NCBI GenBank assembly: GCA_005884335.1 | Contig: VBCJ01000298.1 | Span: 1 to 23,202 of the forward strand | DNA: 23,202 nt | Source: Betaproteobacteria bacterium | GTDB taxonomy: Bacteria > Pseudomonadota > Gammaproteobacteria > Burkholderiales > SG8-39 | Reading direction: 5' to 3' | In this document: positions 7,910-15,126 of the stretch, piece by piece | How the letters are laid out: the number at the start of each line of letters is the position of its first letter | Numbering within the stretch: position 1 is the stretch's first letter | Position numbers and translations under genes: made by a program | The notes under the pieces: model-generated | Told to the model about the DNA's origin: nothing | Seen by the model: only the letters and a program-made list of their open reading frames with translations | Database searches by the model: none

Positions 7910-8422
7910 TCAGCGGCCCGGTGTTATCGCGGTGAGAATCCCCTGCAGGATCGCGACCGGGGTCGGCGGGCAGCCGGGAACGGCGACATCCACCGGGATC
8001 ACGTTCGAGACGCGGCCGCAGCTCGCGTAGCTCTCGCCGAAGATTCCGCCCGTGCAGCCGCAGTCGCCGATCGCGACCACCAGCTTGGGGTCGGGAGTGG
8101 CCTCCCAGGTGCGCTTGAGCGCGGTCTCCATGTTGCGCGAGACCGGGCCGGTCACCAGGAGCATGTCCGCGTGCCGCGGGCTCGCGACGAACTTGATGCC
8201 GAGACCCTCGAGATTGTAGTAGGGGCTGTTCATCGCGTGGATCTCGAGCTCGCAGCCGTTGCACGAGCCCGCGTCCACGTGACGGATCGCGAGCGCGCGG
8301 CCGAAATGCTTGAGGATCACCTGCCCGAGCCGCTGCTCGAGCGCTCGCAGCGCGTCGTCCGGAAGCGGAGCGGGCTCGCTGACGATGCCGGTCTTAACGA
8401 TCTGCTTCAGCAGTTGGTACAT
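7910..8422 (-). CDS. hyfI: HyfI/NuoB-like [4Fe-4S] subunit
   Basis: 170 residues, homologous to the small subunit of group 4 hydrogenases (HyfI/HycG) and to complex I NuoB. The ligands of the proximal (N2-type) [4Fe-4S] cluster are intact: Cys54 and Cys57 in GSCNGCELE, Cys121 in GDCGC, and Cys151 in VPGCPPTP. Extra cysteines are at 123 and 135. The subunit docks on the large subunit next to the membrane arm and would pass single electrons to or from the active-site cavity. The ATG lies 1 nt after the hyfG stop (TGAAATG), so translation is coupled. An intact cluster beside a large subunit without nickel ligands implies that redox chemistry is retained with a different partner. Confidence 0.9.
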   Translation of the reverse strand: MYQLLKQIVKTGIVSEPAPLPDDALRALEQRLGQVILKHFGRALAIRHVDAGSCNGCELEIHAMNSPYYNLEGLGIKFVASPRHADMLLVTGPVSRNMETALKRTWEATPDPKLVVAIGDCGCTGGIFGESYASCGRVSNVIPVDVAVPGCPPTPVAILQGILTAITPGR

Positions 8423-8423
8423 T

Positions 8424-9977
8424 TCACAAATCCACGCCGCTGTAGCTCAGGTTGAAAGACTTGTTGATGAGCGGGAAGTCCGGAACGATGTTGCCGTGCA
8501 CCGCGTGCTCGAGGAGCGGCCAGTTCTGCCAGGAGGGATCGTGCGGATGCAGGCGGTGGATGCGGTTCGCCGCGGCGGTCTCCAGCGCGATCAGCACCTC
8601 TCCGCGCCAGCCTTCGATCCAGCCCACGCCGCGCGCGCCCGCAGCGGCCGCCGCGAGCGGCGCGCGGATGTCCCCGGGGGGCAGCTGCTGCACGAGCGCC
8701 TGCACGAGGCGCATCGATTCGAAGACCTCGTCGAAGCGCACCGCAACGCGCGCCGCCACGTCGCCGCGGGTGTGCGAAGCCGCGCGCGGATCGAGCTGCT
8801 GATAGGGCGGGATCGCGTAGTCGACGCGCAGATCGCGCGCGATGCCGCTCGCTCGGCCGGCAAGCCCGGTGAGGCCCATGCGCTCGGCGAGCGCGGGCGT
8901 CACCTGTCCGGTCATGATGAAGCGGTCCTGCGCGCCTGCGTGCTCGTCGTAGATCGATTTCAAGGCCGCGACCTCGCGCTCGATTCTCTCAAGGTGCGCG
9001 GTCAGGGATTCGCCCGCGCCGCGCGGCAGATCCTTGGCGACACCGCCCGGTACGATCGCGTCCATCAGGTAGCGGTGGCCGAAGAGTTGCGCGTGGGTCC
9101 GAAGCAGGTCTTCCTTCAGCCGCCAGAACTGGAAAAAGCCGAACGAAAGCGCGACGTCGTTGCCGAGATAGCCCAGGTCGCCGAGGTGGTTGGCAATACG
9201 CTCGAGCTCGAGAAGGATGCCGCGCAGCGCAAGCGCCCGGGGCGGCGGCTCGGTCCCGGTGGCGCCTTCGACCGCCATTGCGTACGCCCAGGCGTACGCG
9301 ACCGTGGAGTCGCCGGACACTCGGCCCGCGAGCTTCGCGCCCTCTTCGAGCGTCATCTGCTCGAAGCGCTTCTCGATGCCTTTGTGCTTGTAGCCGAGCC
9401 GCTCCTCCAGCCGAAGGATCTTTTCGCCGACGATCGAGAAGCGGAAGTGCCCCGGCTCGATCGTGCCGGCGTGGACCGGACCGACCGGGATCTCGTGCAC
9501 GCCTTCGCCCTCGACCGGGATGAACGGATAGCGGTCCGGGCCTTGAGCGAAGCGGGCAGCGGCCTCGACGGTCTTGCGCAGAGGAAACGCGCCTTCGGGC
9601 CAGGCCCCGTGCCGCAGCCACTTGCGCCGGTCGGCGTCCACGGAAGGGATGATTCCGAGCAGATCGGCCGCAGCGCGCTGCATGCGGTTTGCGCTCGCGT
9701 AGATGTCGGCGATTCCGGGATAGTGCGGGTCTTCGCGCGAAAGCGGGACGCTCAACCAGAGCAAGCCCGAGGGGAAGCCGAGCGCGAGGTGCAGTGCGTA
9801 GCCGGCGCGGCGCGGGGTCTCGTCGCTGCCCCACAGCGCGACCAGACGCGCCTTGCGCGCTCGAGCCTGCTCGCAGATGCCGCGCAGCTCGCCCGCCGGG
9901 ATCGAGACGCAGAACGCGGGCATCGCGCCCGCGAGCGGTGTGGCGTCGAGTCCCAGCTCTTCGAATGCTTTGCTCAT
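8424..9977 (-). CDS. hyfG: HyfG/HycE-like large subunit lacking [NiFe] cysteines
   Basis: 517 residues. An N-terminal NuoC-like part (about 1-150) is fused to a NuoD/hydrogenase large-subunit part (from HEIPVGPVHAGTIEPGHF), the fusion seen in HyfG and HycE. In active enzymes nickel is bound by two CxxC motifs. Here the N-terminal one reads GRVSGDSTVAYA (Ser219 and Ser224 by position) and the C-terminal one reads FNLSYSGVDL (Ser and Gly, near 511-514), so all four ligands are gone and no [NiFe] centre can form. I start at the ATG at 9977, 2 nt after the hyfF stop, rather than a TTG at 10013 that overlaps hyfF. The frame is open throughout and the rest is well conserved, so this is not decay. 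The function is as the soluble arm of an Ehr-type complex of unknown substrate. Confidence 0.88.
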   Translation of the reverse strand: MSKAFEELGLDATPLAGAMPAFCVSIPAGELRGICEQARARKARLVALWGSDETPRRAGYALHLALGFPSGLLWLSVPLSREDPHYPGIADIYASANRMQRAAADLLGIIPSVDADRRKWLRHGAWPEGAFPLRKTVEAAARFAQGPDRYPFIPVEGEGVHEIPVGPVHAGTIEPGHFRFSIVGEKILRLEERLGYKHKGIEKRFEQMTLEEGAKLAGRVSGDSTVAYAWAYAMAVEGATGTEPPPRALALRGILLELERIANHLGDLGYLGNDVALSFGFFQFWRLKEDLLRTHAQLFGHRYLMDAIVPGGVAKDLPRGAGESLTAHLERIEREVAALKSIYDEHAGAQDRFIMTGQVTPALAERMGLTGLAGRASGIARDLRVDYAIPPYQQLDPRAASHTRGDVAARVAVRFDEVFESMRLVQALVQQLPPGDIRAPLAAAAAGARGVGWIEGWRGEVLIALETAAANRIHRLHPHDPSWQNWPLLEHAVHGNIVPDFPLINKSFNLSYSGVDL

Positions 9978-9979
9978 GA

Positions 9980-11488
9980 TCAACCGATCAGCGCCGCCGC
10001 TTGGCGATACCAACCGACGAGATAGGGCGGAATGTACAGGCCGAGCGCGAGCACGATCGCGAGGTGCGTGAACACGGGCACGAGCGCGGGCCCGCGGGGC
10101 AGCCGCTGCCCCGTAGTTTCACCGAACACCATCGGCTGCACCTTGCCGAAGATGGACGCAAAGGCGACGCCGAGCGCGACCAGCAGGAAAGGCGTCGCCC
10201 AGGAGTGCTCGTGCATCGCGGTCGTCAGCACCATGAACTCGCTCGTGAACACGCCGAAGGGCGGAAGGCCGAGGATCGCAAGGCTCCCGAGCACCAGGCC
10301 CCAGCCTATGGTCGGGCTCGTCTGGATCAGGCCGCGGATCGAGTCCATGTTCTGCGTCCCGGCGGCCTGCGAGGCGTGACCGACGGTGAAGAAGATCGCG
10401 CTCTTGGTGAGCGAGTGCACGGTCATGTGCAAGAGCCCCGCGAACGCCGCCACCGCGCCGCCCATGCCGAACGCGAAGGTCATGATGCCCATGTGCTCGA
10501 CCGATGAATAGGCGAACATGCGTTTGATGTCGCGCTGCCTGGAAAGGAAGAACGCCGCAACGACGACCGAGAGCAGCCCGAAACCCATCATCAGGCCGCC
10601 CGAGAAATTGCGCCCGAGCGCTCCGTCGACGAGCACTTTACTGCGCACCACCGCGTAGAGCGCGACGTTCAGGAGCAGCCCCGACAGCACCGCCGAGATC
10701 GGGGTCGGGCCTTCGGCGTGCGCGTCGGGCAGCCAGTTGTGCAGCGGCACGAGGCCCACCTTGGTGCCGTAGCCGACCAGCAGGAACACGAAAGCAAGCG
10801 AAAGCACCGTGGGCTCGAGCTGGCCGCGCACCTGGTGAAGATGCGTCCACAGGAGCGCAGTGCCGCCCGGGCCGAGCACTTTCTCCGCGGCGAAATAGAG
10901 GAGGATCGTTCCGAACAGGGCCTGCGCGAGGCCGACCGAGCAGAGGATGAAGTACTTCCACGCCGCCTCGAGGCTCGCCGGGGTGCGGTACAGGCTCACC
11001 AGCAGCACGGTCGAGAGCGTCGCGCCTTCCATCGCCACCCACAGGACGCCGACGTTGTTCGAGAGCAGGCACAGCAGCATCGTGAAGGTAAACAGCTGGT
11101 ACATGCTGTGATAGAGCCGCAGCCTCTTCGCGTTGACCCGGCCGTGGTCCTGCTCGGTGCGCATGTAGGGCCGTGAGAACAGCGCCGTGGTGAATCCGAC
11201 GAAGGCGGTGAGCGCGACCAGGAACACGTTGAACGGATCGACGAAGAATTGCTCCCTCAGCAGGTCCGCAAGCACGACCACAAGCACGTTGGATGGATCG
11301 GCGACGAATTGCTGCCCCAGCCAAATGATCGGTCCGCCGGAAATGACTCGGGCCGTGAGCAGAATGGCGGCGAAGAAGGTCGCGAAGCTCATCGTCGCGT
11401 TCAGCTCGGGCGCCCAGCCGCGGTGGCCGGTGAGGGCGAGCAGCAGCGCGCCGAGTAGAGGGAGGCCGAGGACGATCGCGATTTCCAC
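9980..11488 (-). CDS. hyfF: HyfF-like proton-translocating membrane subunit
   Basis: 502 residues, an antiporter-like subunit of the NuoL/M/N and Mrp family (HyfF type). Recognisable segments are AMEGATLSTVLLVSLYR (the Glu of the broken-helix proton site), GYGTKVGLVPLHNWLPDAHAEGPTPISA with the conserved Lys, and HMTVHSLTKSAIFF with a second Lys. About 14 transmembrane helices are expected. The start is GTG at 11488, directly after the hyfE TGA, with AAGGAGG at 5 nt. Residues 54-93 contain a 20-residue tandem duplication (see the repeat entry), which adds a segment just before the canonical DPFNVFLVALTAFVG helix. Confidence 0.9.
   Translation of the reverse strand: MEIAIVLGLPLLGALLLALTGHRGWAPELNATMSFATFFAAILLTARVISGGPIIWLGQQFVADPSNVLVVVLADLLREQFFVDPFNVFLVALTAFVGFTTALFSRPYMRTEQDHGRVNAKRLRLYHSMYQLFTFTMLLCLLSNNVGVLWVAMEGATLSTVLLVSLYRTPASLEAAWKYFILCSVGLAQALFGTILLYFAAEKVLGPGGTALLWTHLHQVRGQLEPTVLSLAFVFLLVGYGTKVGLVPLHNWLPDAHAEGPTPISAVLSGLLLNVALYAVVRSKVLVDGALGRNFSGGLMMGFGLLSVVVAAFFLSRQRDIKRMFAYSSVEHMGIMTFAFGMGGAVAAFAGLLHMTVHSLTKSAIFFTVGHASQAAGTQNMDSIRGLIQTSPTIGWGLVLGSLAILGLPPFGVFTSEFMVLTTAMHEHSWATPFLLVALGVAFASIFGKVQPMVFGETTGQRLPRGPALVPVFTHLAIVLALGLYIPPYLVGWYRQAAALIG
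11211..11330. repeat. 60-bp tandem duplication inside hyfF
   Basis: Units 11211-11270 and 11271-11330 align without gaps. Over the first 50 bp of each I count 10 mismatches (about 80% identity); the last 10 bp have diverged. In the protein (minus strand) this gives residues 54-73, containing QQFVADPSNVLVV, and 74-93, containing EQFFVDPFNVFLV. Nine of 20 residues are identical. The second protein copy matches the usual HyfF sequence, so the first is likely the added one. Confidence 0.8.
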
Positions 11489-12151
11489 TCAGTCCTCCTT
11501 CAGCTTTTCCATGTGCCGGATATCGAGGCTGTCGAAACGCTCGCGGATATGGAAGAAGAAGATACCGAAGATGAAGGTGCCCACCAGCACGTCGAGCGCC
11601 ACGCCCAGCTCCACCACGAGCGGCATGCCGTAAGTGGCGCTGGTGGCGGCGAAGAAAAGGCCGTTTTCCATCGCCAGAAAGCCGATGACCTGCGGCACCG
11701 CCTTCTGGCGCACGATCATCATGAGGAAGGAGAGCAGCACGCTCGCGAGCGCGATCCCCAGCGTCGAGCGCGTGAGCGTGGTCGCCATCTGCGAGATCGG
11801 CGTGGCCAGGGCGAAGGCGAAGATCACCAAGCCGATCCCGATCAGCATCGTCGTCGGAATGTTGATCAGGGTCTCGATGTCCCAGCGCACGAAAAGGCGG
11901 TCGATCAGCCGGTGCAGCACCCAGGGGATGAGGATCACCTTGAGCAGCACGGTGATCAGCGCCGAGTAGTAGAGGTGCGTCTGGCCGGTCGACCAGGCGA
12001 CGATGCCCGTGGAGGCTGCGAGTGCCGCGCCCTGCCAGGCGAGGAGCTTGATGAGCGTCAGCACGCGCCGCTGCGACAGCATCGCGAACGCGAGCAGCAG
12101 GAGGAACGCGGCGAGCACGTTGACGAGCTCGGCGAGGAGTGTGATTCCCAC
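11489..12151 (-). CDS. hyfE: HyfE-like membrane subunit (NuoK-related)
   Basis: 220 residues, a six-to-seven-helix membrane protein of the HyfE family, whose C-terminal half corresponds to NuoK. The conserved membrane-embedded Glu is seen in GFLAMENGLFFAA. Its place is between the antiporter-like and NuoH-like subunits of the membrane arm, where it takes part in proton conduction. The start is GTG at 12151, one base after the hyfC stop (TGA-A-GTG). Its own stop abuts the hyfF GTG, and AAGGAGG for hyfF sits in its last codons, so translation of the set is coupled. Confidence 0.88.
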   Translation of the reverse strand: MGITLLAELVNVLAAFLLLLAFAMLSQRRVLTLIKLLAWQGAALAASTGIVAWSTGQTHLYYSALITVLLKVILIPWVLHRLIDRLFVRWDIETLINIPTTMLIGIGLVIFAFALATPISQMATTLTRSTLGIALASVLLSFLMMIVRQKAVPQVIGFLAMENGLFFAATSATYGMPLVVELGVALDVLVGTFIFGIFFFHIRERFDSLDIRHMEKLKED

Positions 12152-12152
12152 T

Positions 12153-13103
12153 TCAGCCTTTCACCAGGAAATGAGTCAGCATGCCGAGCACGGCGAGCAG
12201 GAACGCGGTGGACAGGAACTCAGGCGCGAGGAAGAGGCGCAGCTTCGCGAGCAGCGCCTCGATCAGCGCGAGGCCGGCGCCGGCGAGTGCGAGCTTGCCC
12301 GCGAGCGCAGCAAAAGCGTACGGCAGCGCCGACCAGTCGCCGGCGTCGGCGATGCCCCAGGGGAGGAAGAGCGCGATGCCGATGGTCATGTAGGCGAAGA
12401 GCTTGATCGCGACCGCCCACTCGATCAGCGCCAGATGCCGCGCCGAGTACTCGAGGATCAGGGCCTCGTGCACCATGGTGAGCTCGAGATGGGTGGTGGG
12501 GTTGTCGATCGGGATGCGGGCGTTCTCGGCGAGGAGCACCATGAGAAAGGCCACCGCTGCGAAGGCGAGGCTCGGGTAGAGGGCGAACTCGCGGTGCGCG
12601 AGGGTATCGACGATGGTGGTGAGCTGAGTGGAGCCGGAGATGAACGCCGCGGTGAACAACGTCATCAGCATCGCGGGCTCGGCGAGAAAGCCGATCAGCA
12701 TCTCGCGCCGCGCGCCCAGACCGCCGAACGAGGTGCCGACGTCCATGGCGGCGAGCGCCGAGAACATGCGCGCGAGGGCGAATACGCCCACCAGCGCGAT
12801 GATGTCCGCGGCGGGCGCGAAGGGGAGGCCGGTCGCGAGCACCGGAACGATGCCCGCGGCGAGCCACATGCAGCCGAACAGGATGTAGGGCGTCCAGCGG
12901 AAAATCGGCGATGCGTCGCGCGCGAACACCGCGTCCTTGTGAAACAGCTTCGCGAGGGTAAAGTACGGAAGTAGTATGGAAGGCGCCGAGCGGTTCTGCA
13001 GCCAGGCGCGGCACTGGTTCACCCAGCCCGTCAGGAGCGGCGCGGCGAGCACGACGAACACCGACTGCAGGATCTGGAAAGCGATTCCGGGAACGCTGTT
13101 CAT
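12153..13103 (-). CDS. hyfC: HyfC/HycD-like subunit (NuoH-related)
   Basis: 316 residues, eight predicted helices, homologous to NuoH and HycD/HyfC, the subunit joining the soluble arm to the membrane arm. The family loops are preserved: ARMFSALAAMDVGTSFGGLGARREM, then ENARIPIDNPTTHLELTMVHEALILEYSARHLALIEWA with its many acidic residues. The ATG at 13103 overlaps the hyfB stop (ATGA). The frame stays open far upstream, inside hyfB, but that part is a shadow. The length is typical (about 310-320). Confidence 0.92.
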   Translation of the reverse strand: MNSVPGIAFQILQSVFVVLAAPLLTGWVNQCRAWLQNRSAPSILLPYFTLAKLFHKDAVFARDASPIFRWTPYILFGCMWLAAGIVPVLATGLPFAPAADIIALVGVFALARMFSALAAMDVGTSFGGLGARREMLIGFLAEPAMLMTLFTAAFISGSTQLTTIVDTLAHREFALYPSLAFAAVAFLMVLLAENARIPIDNPTTHLELTMVHEALILEYSARHLALIEWAVAIKLFAYMTIGIALFLPWGIADAGDWSALPYAFAALAGKLALAGAGLALIEALLAKLRLFLAPEFLSTAFLLAVLGMLTHFLVKG

Positions 13104-15118
13104 CGTACGAACACCAGCAGCGCAATCAAGGTGATGAAGCTGTAGAGCAGGTAGATGCTGATCCGGCCCTGCTGCAGCAGAGCGATCTTCGAGGAGACGA
13201 ATTCGGCCGCCCGCGCCACGGGCAGGTACAGCCAGTACCAATGGCGGTCCTCGACCTTGAGCGAATATCTGGGCTCGGCGTCCTCGGGACCGGGCAGCCG
13301 GCGGTCCATGCGGTAGAGCGGGCCGAAGACGTGTCGGATCGGCTGGCCGAAAGCATCCGCGGTGTCCTGCATTCGCGAAGTCTGCTCGGGATAGCCGCAG
13401 TCCCAGGGGGCGGCGAAGCGCACGCGTCCGTGGTAGAAGCGGCGCACCAGCAGGAACGTGAGCAGGGTCGCCGCGGCGATGACCACGAGAAAGATCACCG
13501 GCGAGTAGCTCGCCTGCCCGGCCGAGGTTGGCACCAGCCACAGCCAGCCCGAACCGGCGAGCGCCTCCTCGGACAACCCCTGTCCGGTCAGCGAGACGCC
13601 GACGCGGTTCAGCATCAGCAGGAACGAACTCGGGAAAAGTCCGAGCACGAAGCAGCCTGCGGCAAGCCAGGCCATGCCGTAGCGTTCCATCCTGCCGGCG
13701 TCGCCGGCGTGTGGCACCGGCGTGCGATGAGCCGGCTCGCGCGCCTGGCCGAGAAACGCGATGCCGTAGACCTTGACGAAGCACATCGCGGTCAGGGCGC
13801 CCGCGAGGGCGAGAGTCGCGGCGAAAAGCGGCAAGAGACTCCGCACGACGCCGTGCTGGAGGATCGTCGCTTGCAGGGCGGCCTGGAAGGTCAGCCACTC
13901 CGAGACGAATCCGTTCAAGGGCGGCAACGCCGAGATGGCGAGCGCGCCGATCAGGAAATAGAACGCGGTCCTCGGCATGCCGCGGATGAGGCCTCCCATG
14001 TCGTTCAGGTTGCGCAGGCCCGTGGCGTGAAGGATAGAGCCCGCTCCGAGAAAAAGGAGCCCCTTGAACACGGCGTGGTTGAGCGTGTGGTAGAGCGCGG
14101 CGATCAGGGCGAGCACGCCGGCTGCGGCGTGGCCGAAACCGATGAACACCATGGACATCCCGAGGCCGAGCAGGATGATGCCGATGTTCTCGACCGAATG
14201 GTAGGCGAGCAGGCGCTTCAGATCGTGCTGCATGAGGGCGTAGAGCACGCCGAAGAGCGTCGTAGCCGCGCCGACCGTGAGCACCACCATTCCCCACTCC
14301 CAGCGCAGGTTGCCGATCAGGTCGAAGATCACCCGTACCATGCCGTAGATGGCGGTCTTCAGCATGATGCCGCTCATCAGCGCCGACACCGGCGAGGGCG
14401 CGGCGGGATGCGCCTCCGGCAGCCACGCGTGAAGCGGCAGCATCCCCGCCTTGGCGCCGAAGCCGAAGAACGCGAGCAGGAAGGCCACCGTCGCCCACGC
14501 CGGCTGCAGCTGAGCGGCGCGCAGCGCGTCGAACGTGTAGTCGCCGCGGCCCCCGTGCAGAACGCCGAAGCAAAGCAAGATCGCGATCGCTCCCAGATGC
14601 GCGATCAGAAGATAGAGGAACCCCGCGCTGCGGATCGCCGGCTGCTGGTGGTCGGTGATGACCAGAAAATACGACGAGAGCGCCATCGTTTCCCAGGCGA
14701 CCATGAAGAGATATGCGTCGTCGGCGAGCAGGACGAAGGCCATGCTCGCGAGGAAAACGTGGTACTGCAGGCTGATGAGCGTGAGGCGTCCCGAAGGCTC
14801 GTTGCCGAAATAGCCGGCGGCGTACACGGAGATGCCGGCCGAGACCGAACCGAGCAGCATCAGGAAAAATCCCGCGAGCGGGTCGACACGCAGATGGAAG
14901 GGCAGATCGGGCAGCCCGAGCGGCAGCGTCAGGATCTGCGGGGGCAGCCACACCGCCTGCAATCCGAACGCAGCGAGCGCGACGCCGGCCGCCGCACCCA
15001 GCGGAAAGGCGATTCGTCTCGCGAAAAATGCGTTGTTCGTCGGGACCAGCCCCAGCACGGCCACCGCGAGCCAGCCGACCGCGACCAGAAGCGAGCCTGC
15101 GAGCGGCGAGGAAGCCAT
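13100..15118 (-). CDS. hyfB: HyfB-like proton-translocating membrane subunit
   Basis: 672 residues, typical for HyfB. It is antiporter-like: AWETMALSSYFLV (Glu143), GFGAKAGMLPLHAWLPEAHPAAPSPVSALMSG (Lys223), LKTAIYGMVR (Lys254) and NHAVFKGLLF (Lys352) are the charged residues of the proton channel in this family. A C-terminal extension (about 575-640) ends in one more helix. It is the first gene of the hyf-like block; its ATG lies 8 nt after the metG stop with GGAACGG between. No promoter is visible between the two, so it is probably transcribed from further upstream. Confidence 0.92.
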   Translation of the reverse strand: MASSPLAGSLLVAVGWLAVAVLGLVPTNNAFFARRIAFPLGAAAGVALAAFGLQAVWLPPQILTLPLGLPDLPFHLRVDPLAGFFLMLLGSVSAGISVYAAGYFGNEPSGRLTLISLQYHVFLASMAFVLLADDAYLFMVAWETMALSSYFLVITDHQQPAIRSAGFLYLLIAHLGAIAILLCFGVLHGGRGDYTFDALRAAQLQPAWATVAFLLAFFGFGAKAGMLPLHAWLPEAHPAAPSPVSALMSGIMLKTAIYGMVRVIFDLIGNLRWEWGMVVLTVGAATTLFGVLYALMQHDLKRLLAYHSVENIGIILLGLGMSMVFIGFGHAAAGVLALIAALYHTLNHAVFKGLLFLGAGSILHATGLRNLNDMGGLIRGMPRTAFYFLIGALAISALPPLNGFVSEWLTFQAALQATILQHGVVRSLLPLFAATLALAGALTAMCFVKVYGIAFLGQAREPAHRTPVPHAGDAGRMERYGMAWLAAGCFVLGLFPSSFLLMLNRVGVSLTGQGLSEEALAGSGWLWLVPTSAGQASYSPVIFLVVIAAATLLTFLLVRRFYHGRVRFAAPWDCGYPEQTSRMQDTADAFGQPIRHVFGPLYRMDRRLPGPEDAEPRYSLKVEDRHWYWLYLPVARAAEFVSSKIALLQQGRISIYLLYSFITLIALLVFVR

Positions 15119-15126
15119 GCCCGTTC

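Noticed and set aside
8424..9977. hyfG as a pseudogene of a hydrogenase
   Set aside because: The frame is intact, length and surroundings are conserved, neighbours are coupled, and both cysteine motifs are changed in a consistent way, which fits an Ehr-type subunit rather than decay.
13104..14951. Upstream extension of the hyfC frame by about 600 codons
   Set aside because: It is the +1 shadow of hyfB on the same strand. NuoH-like similarity starts at the ATG at 13103, which overlaps the hyfB stop as expected.
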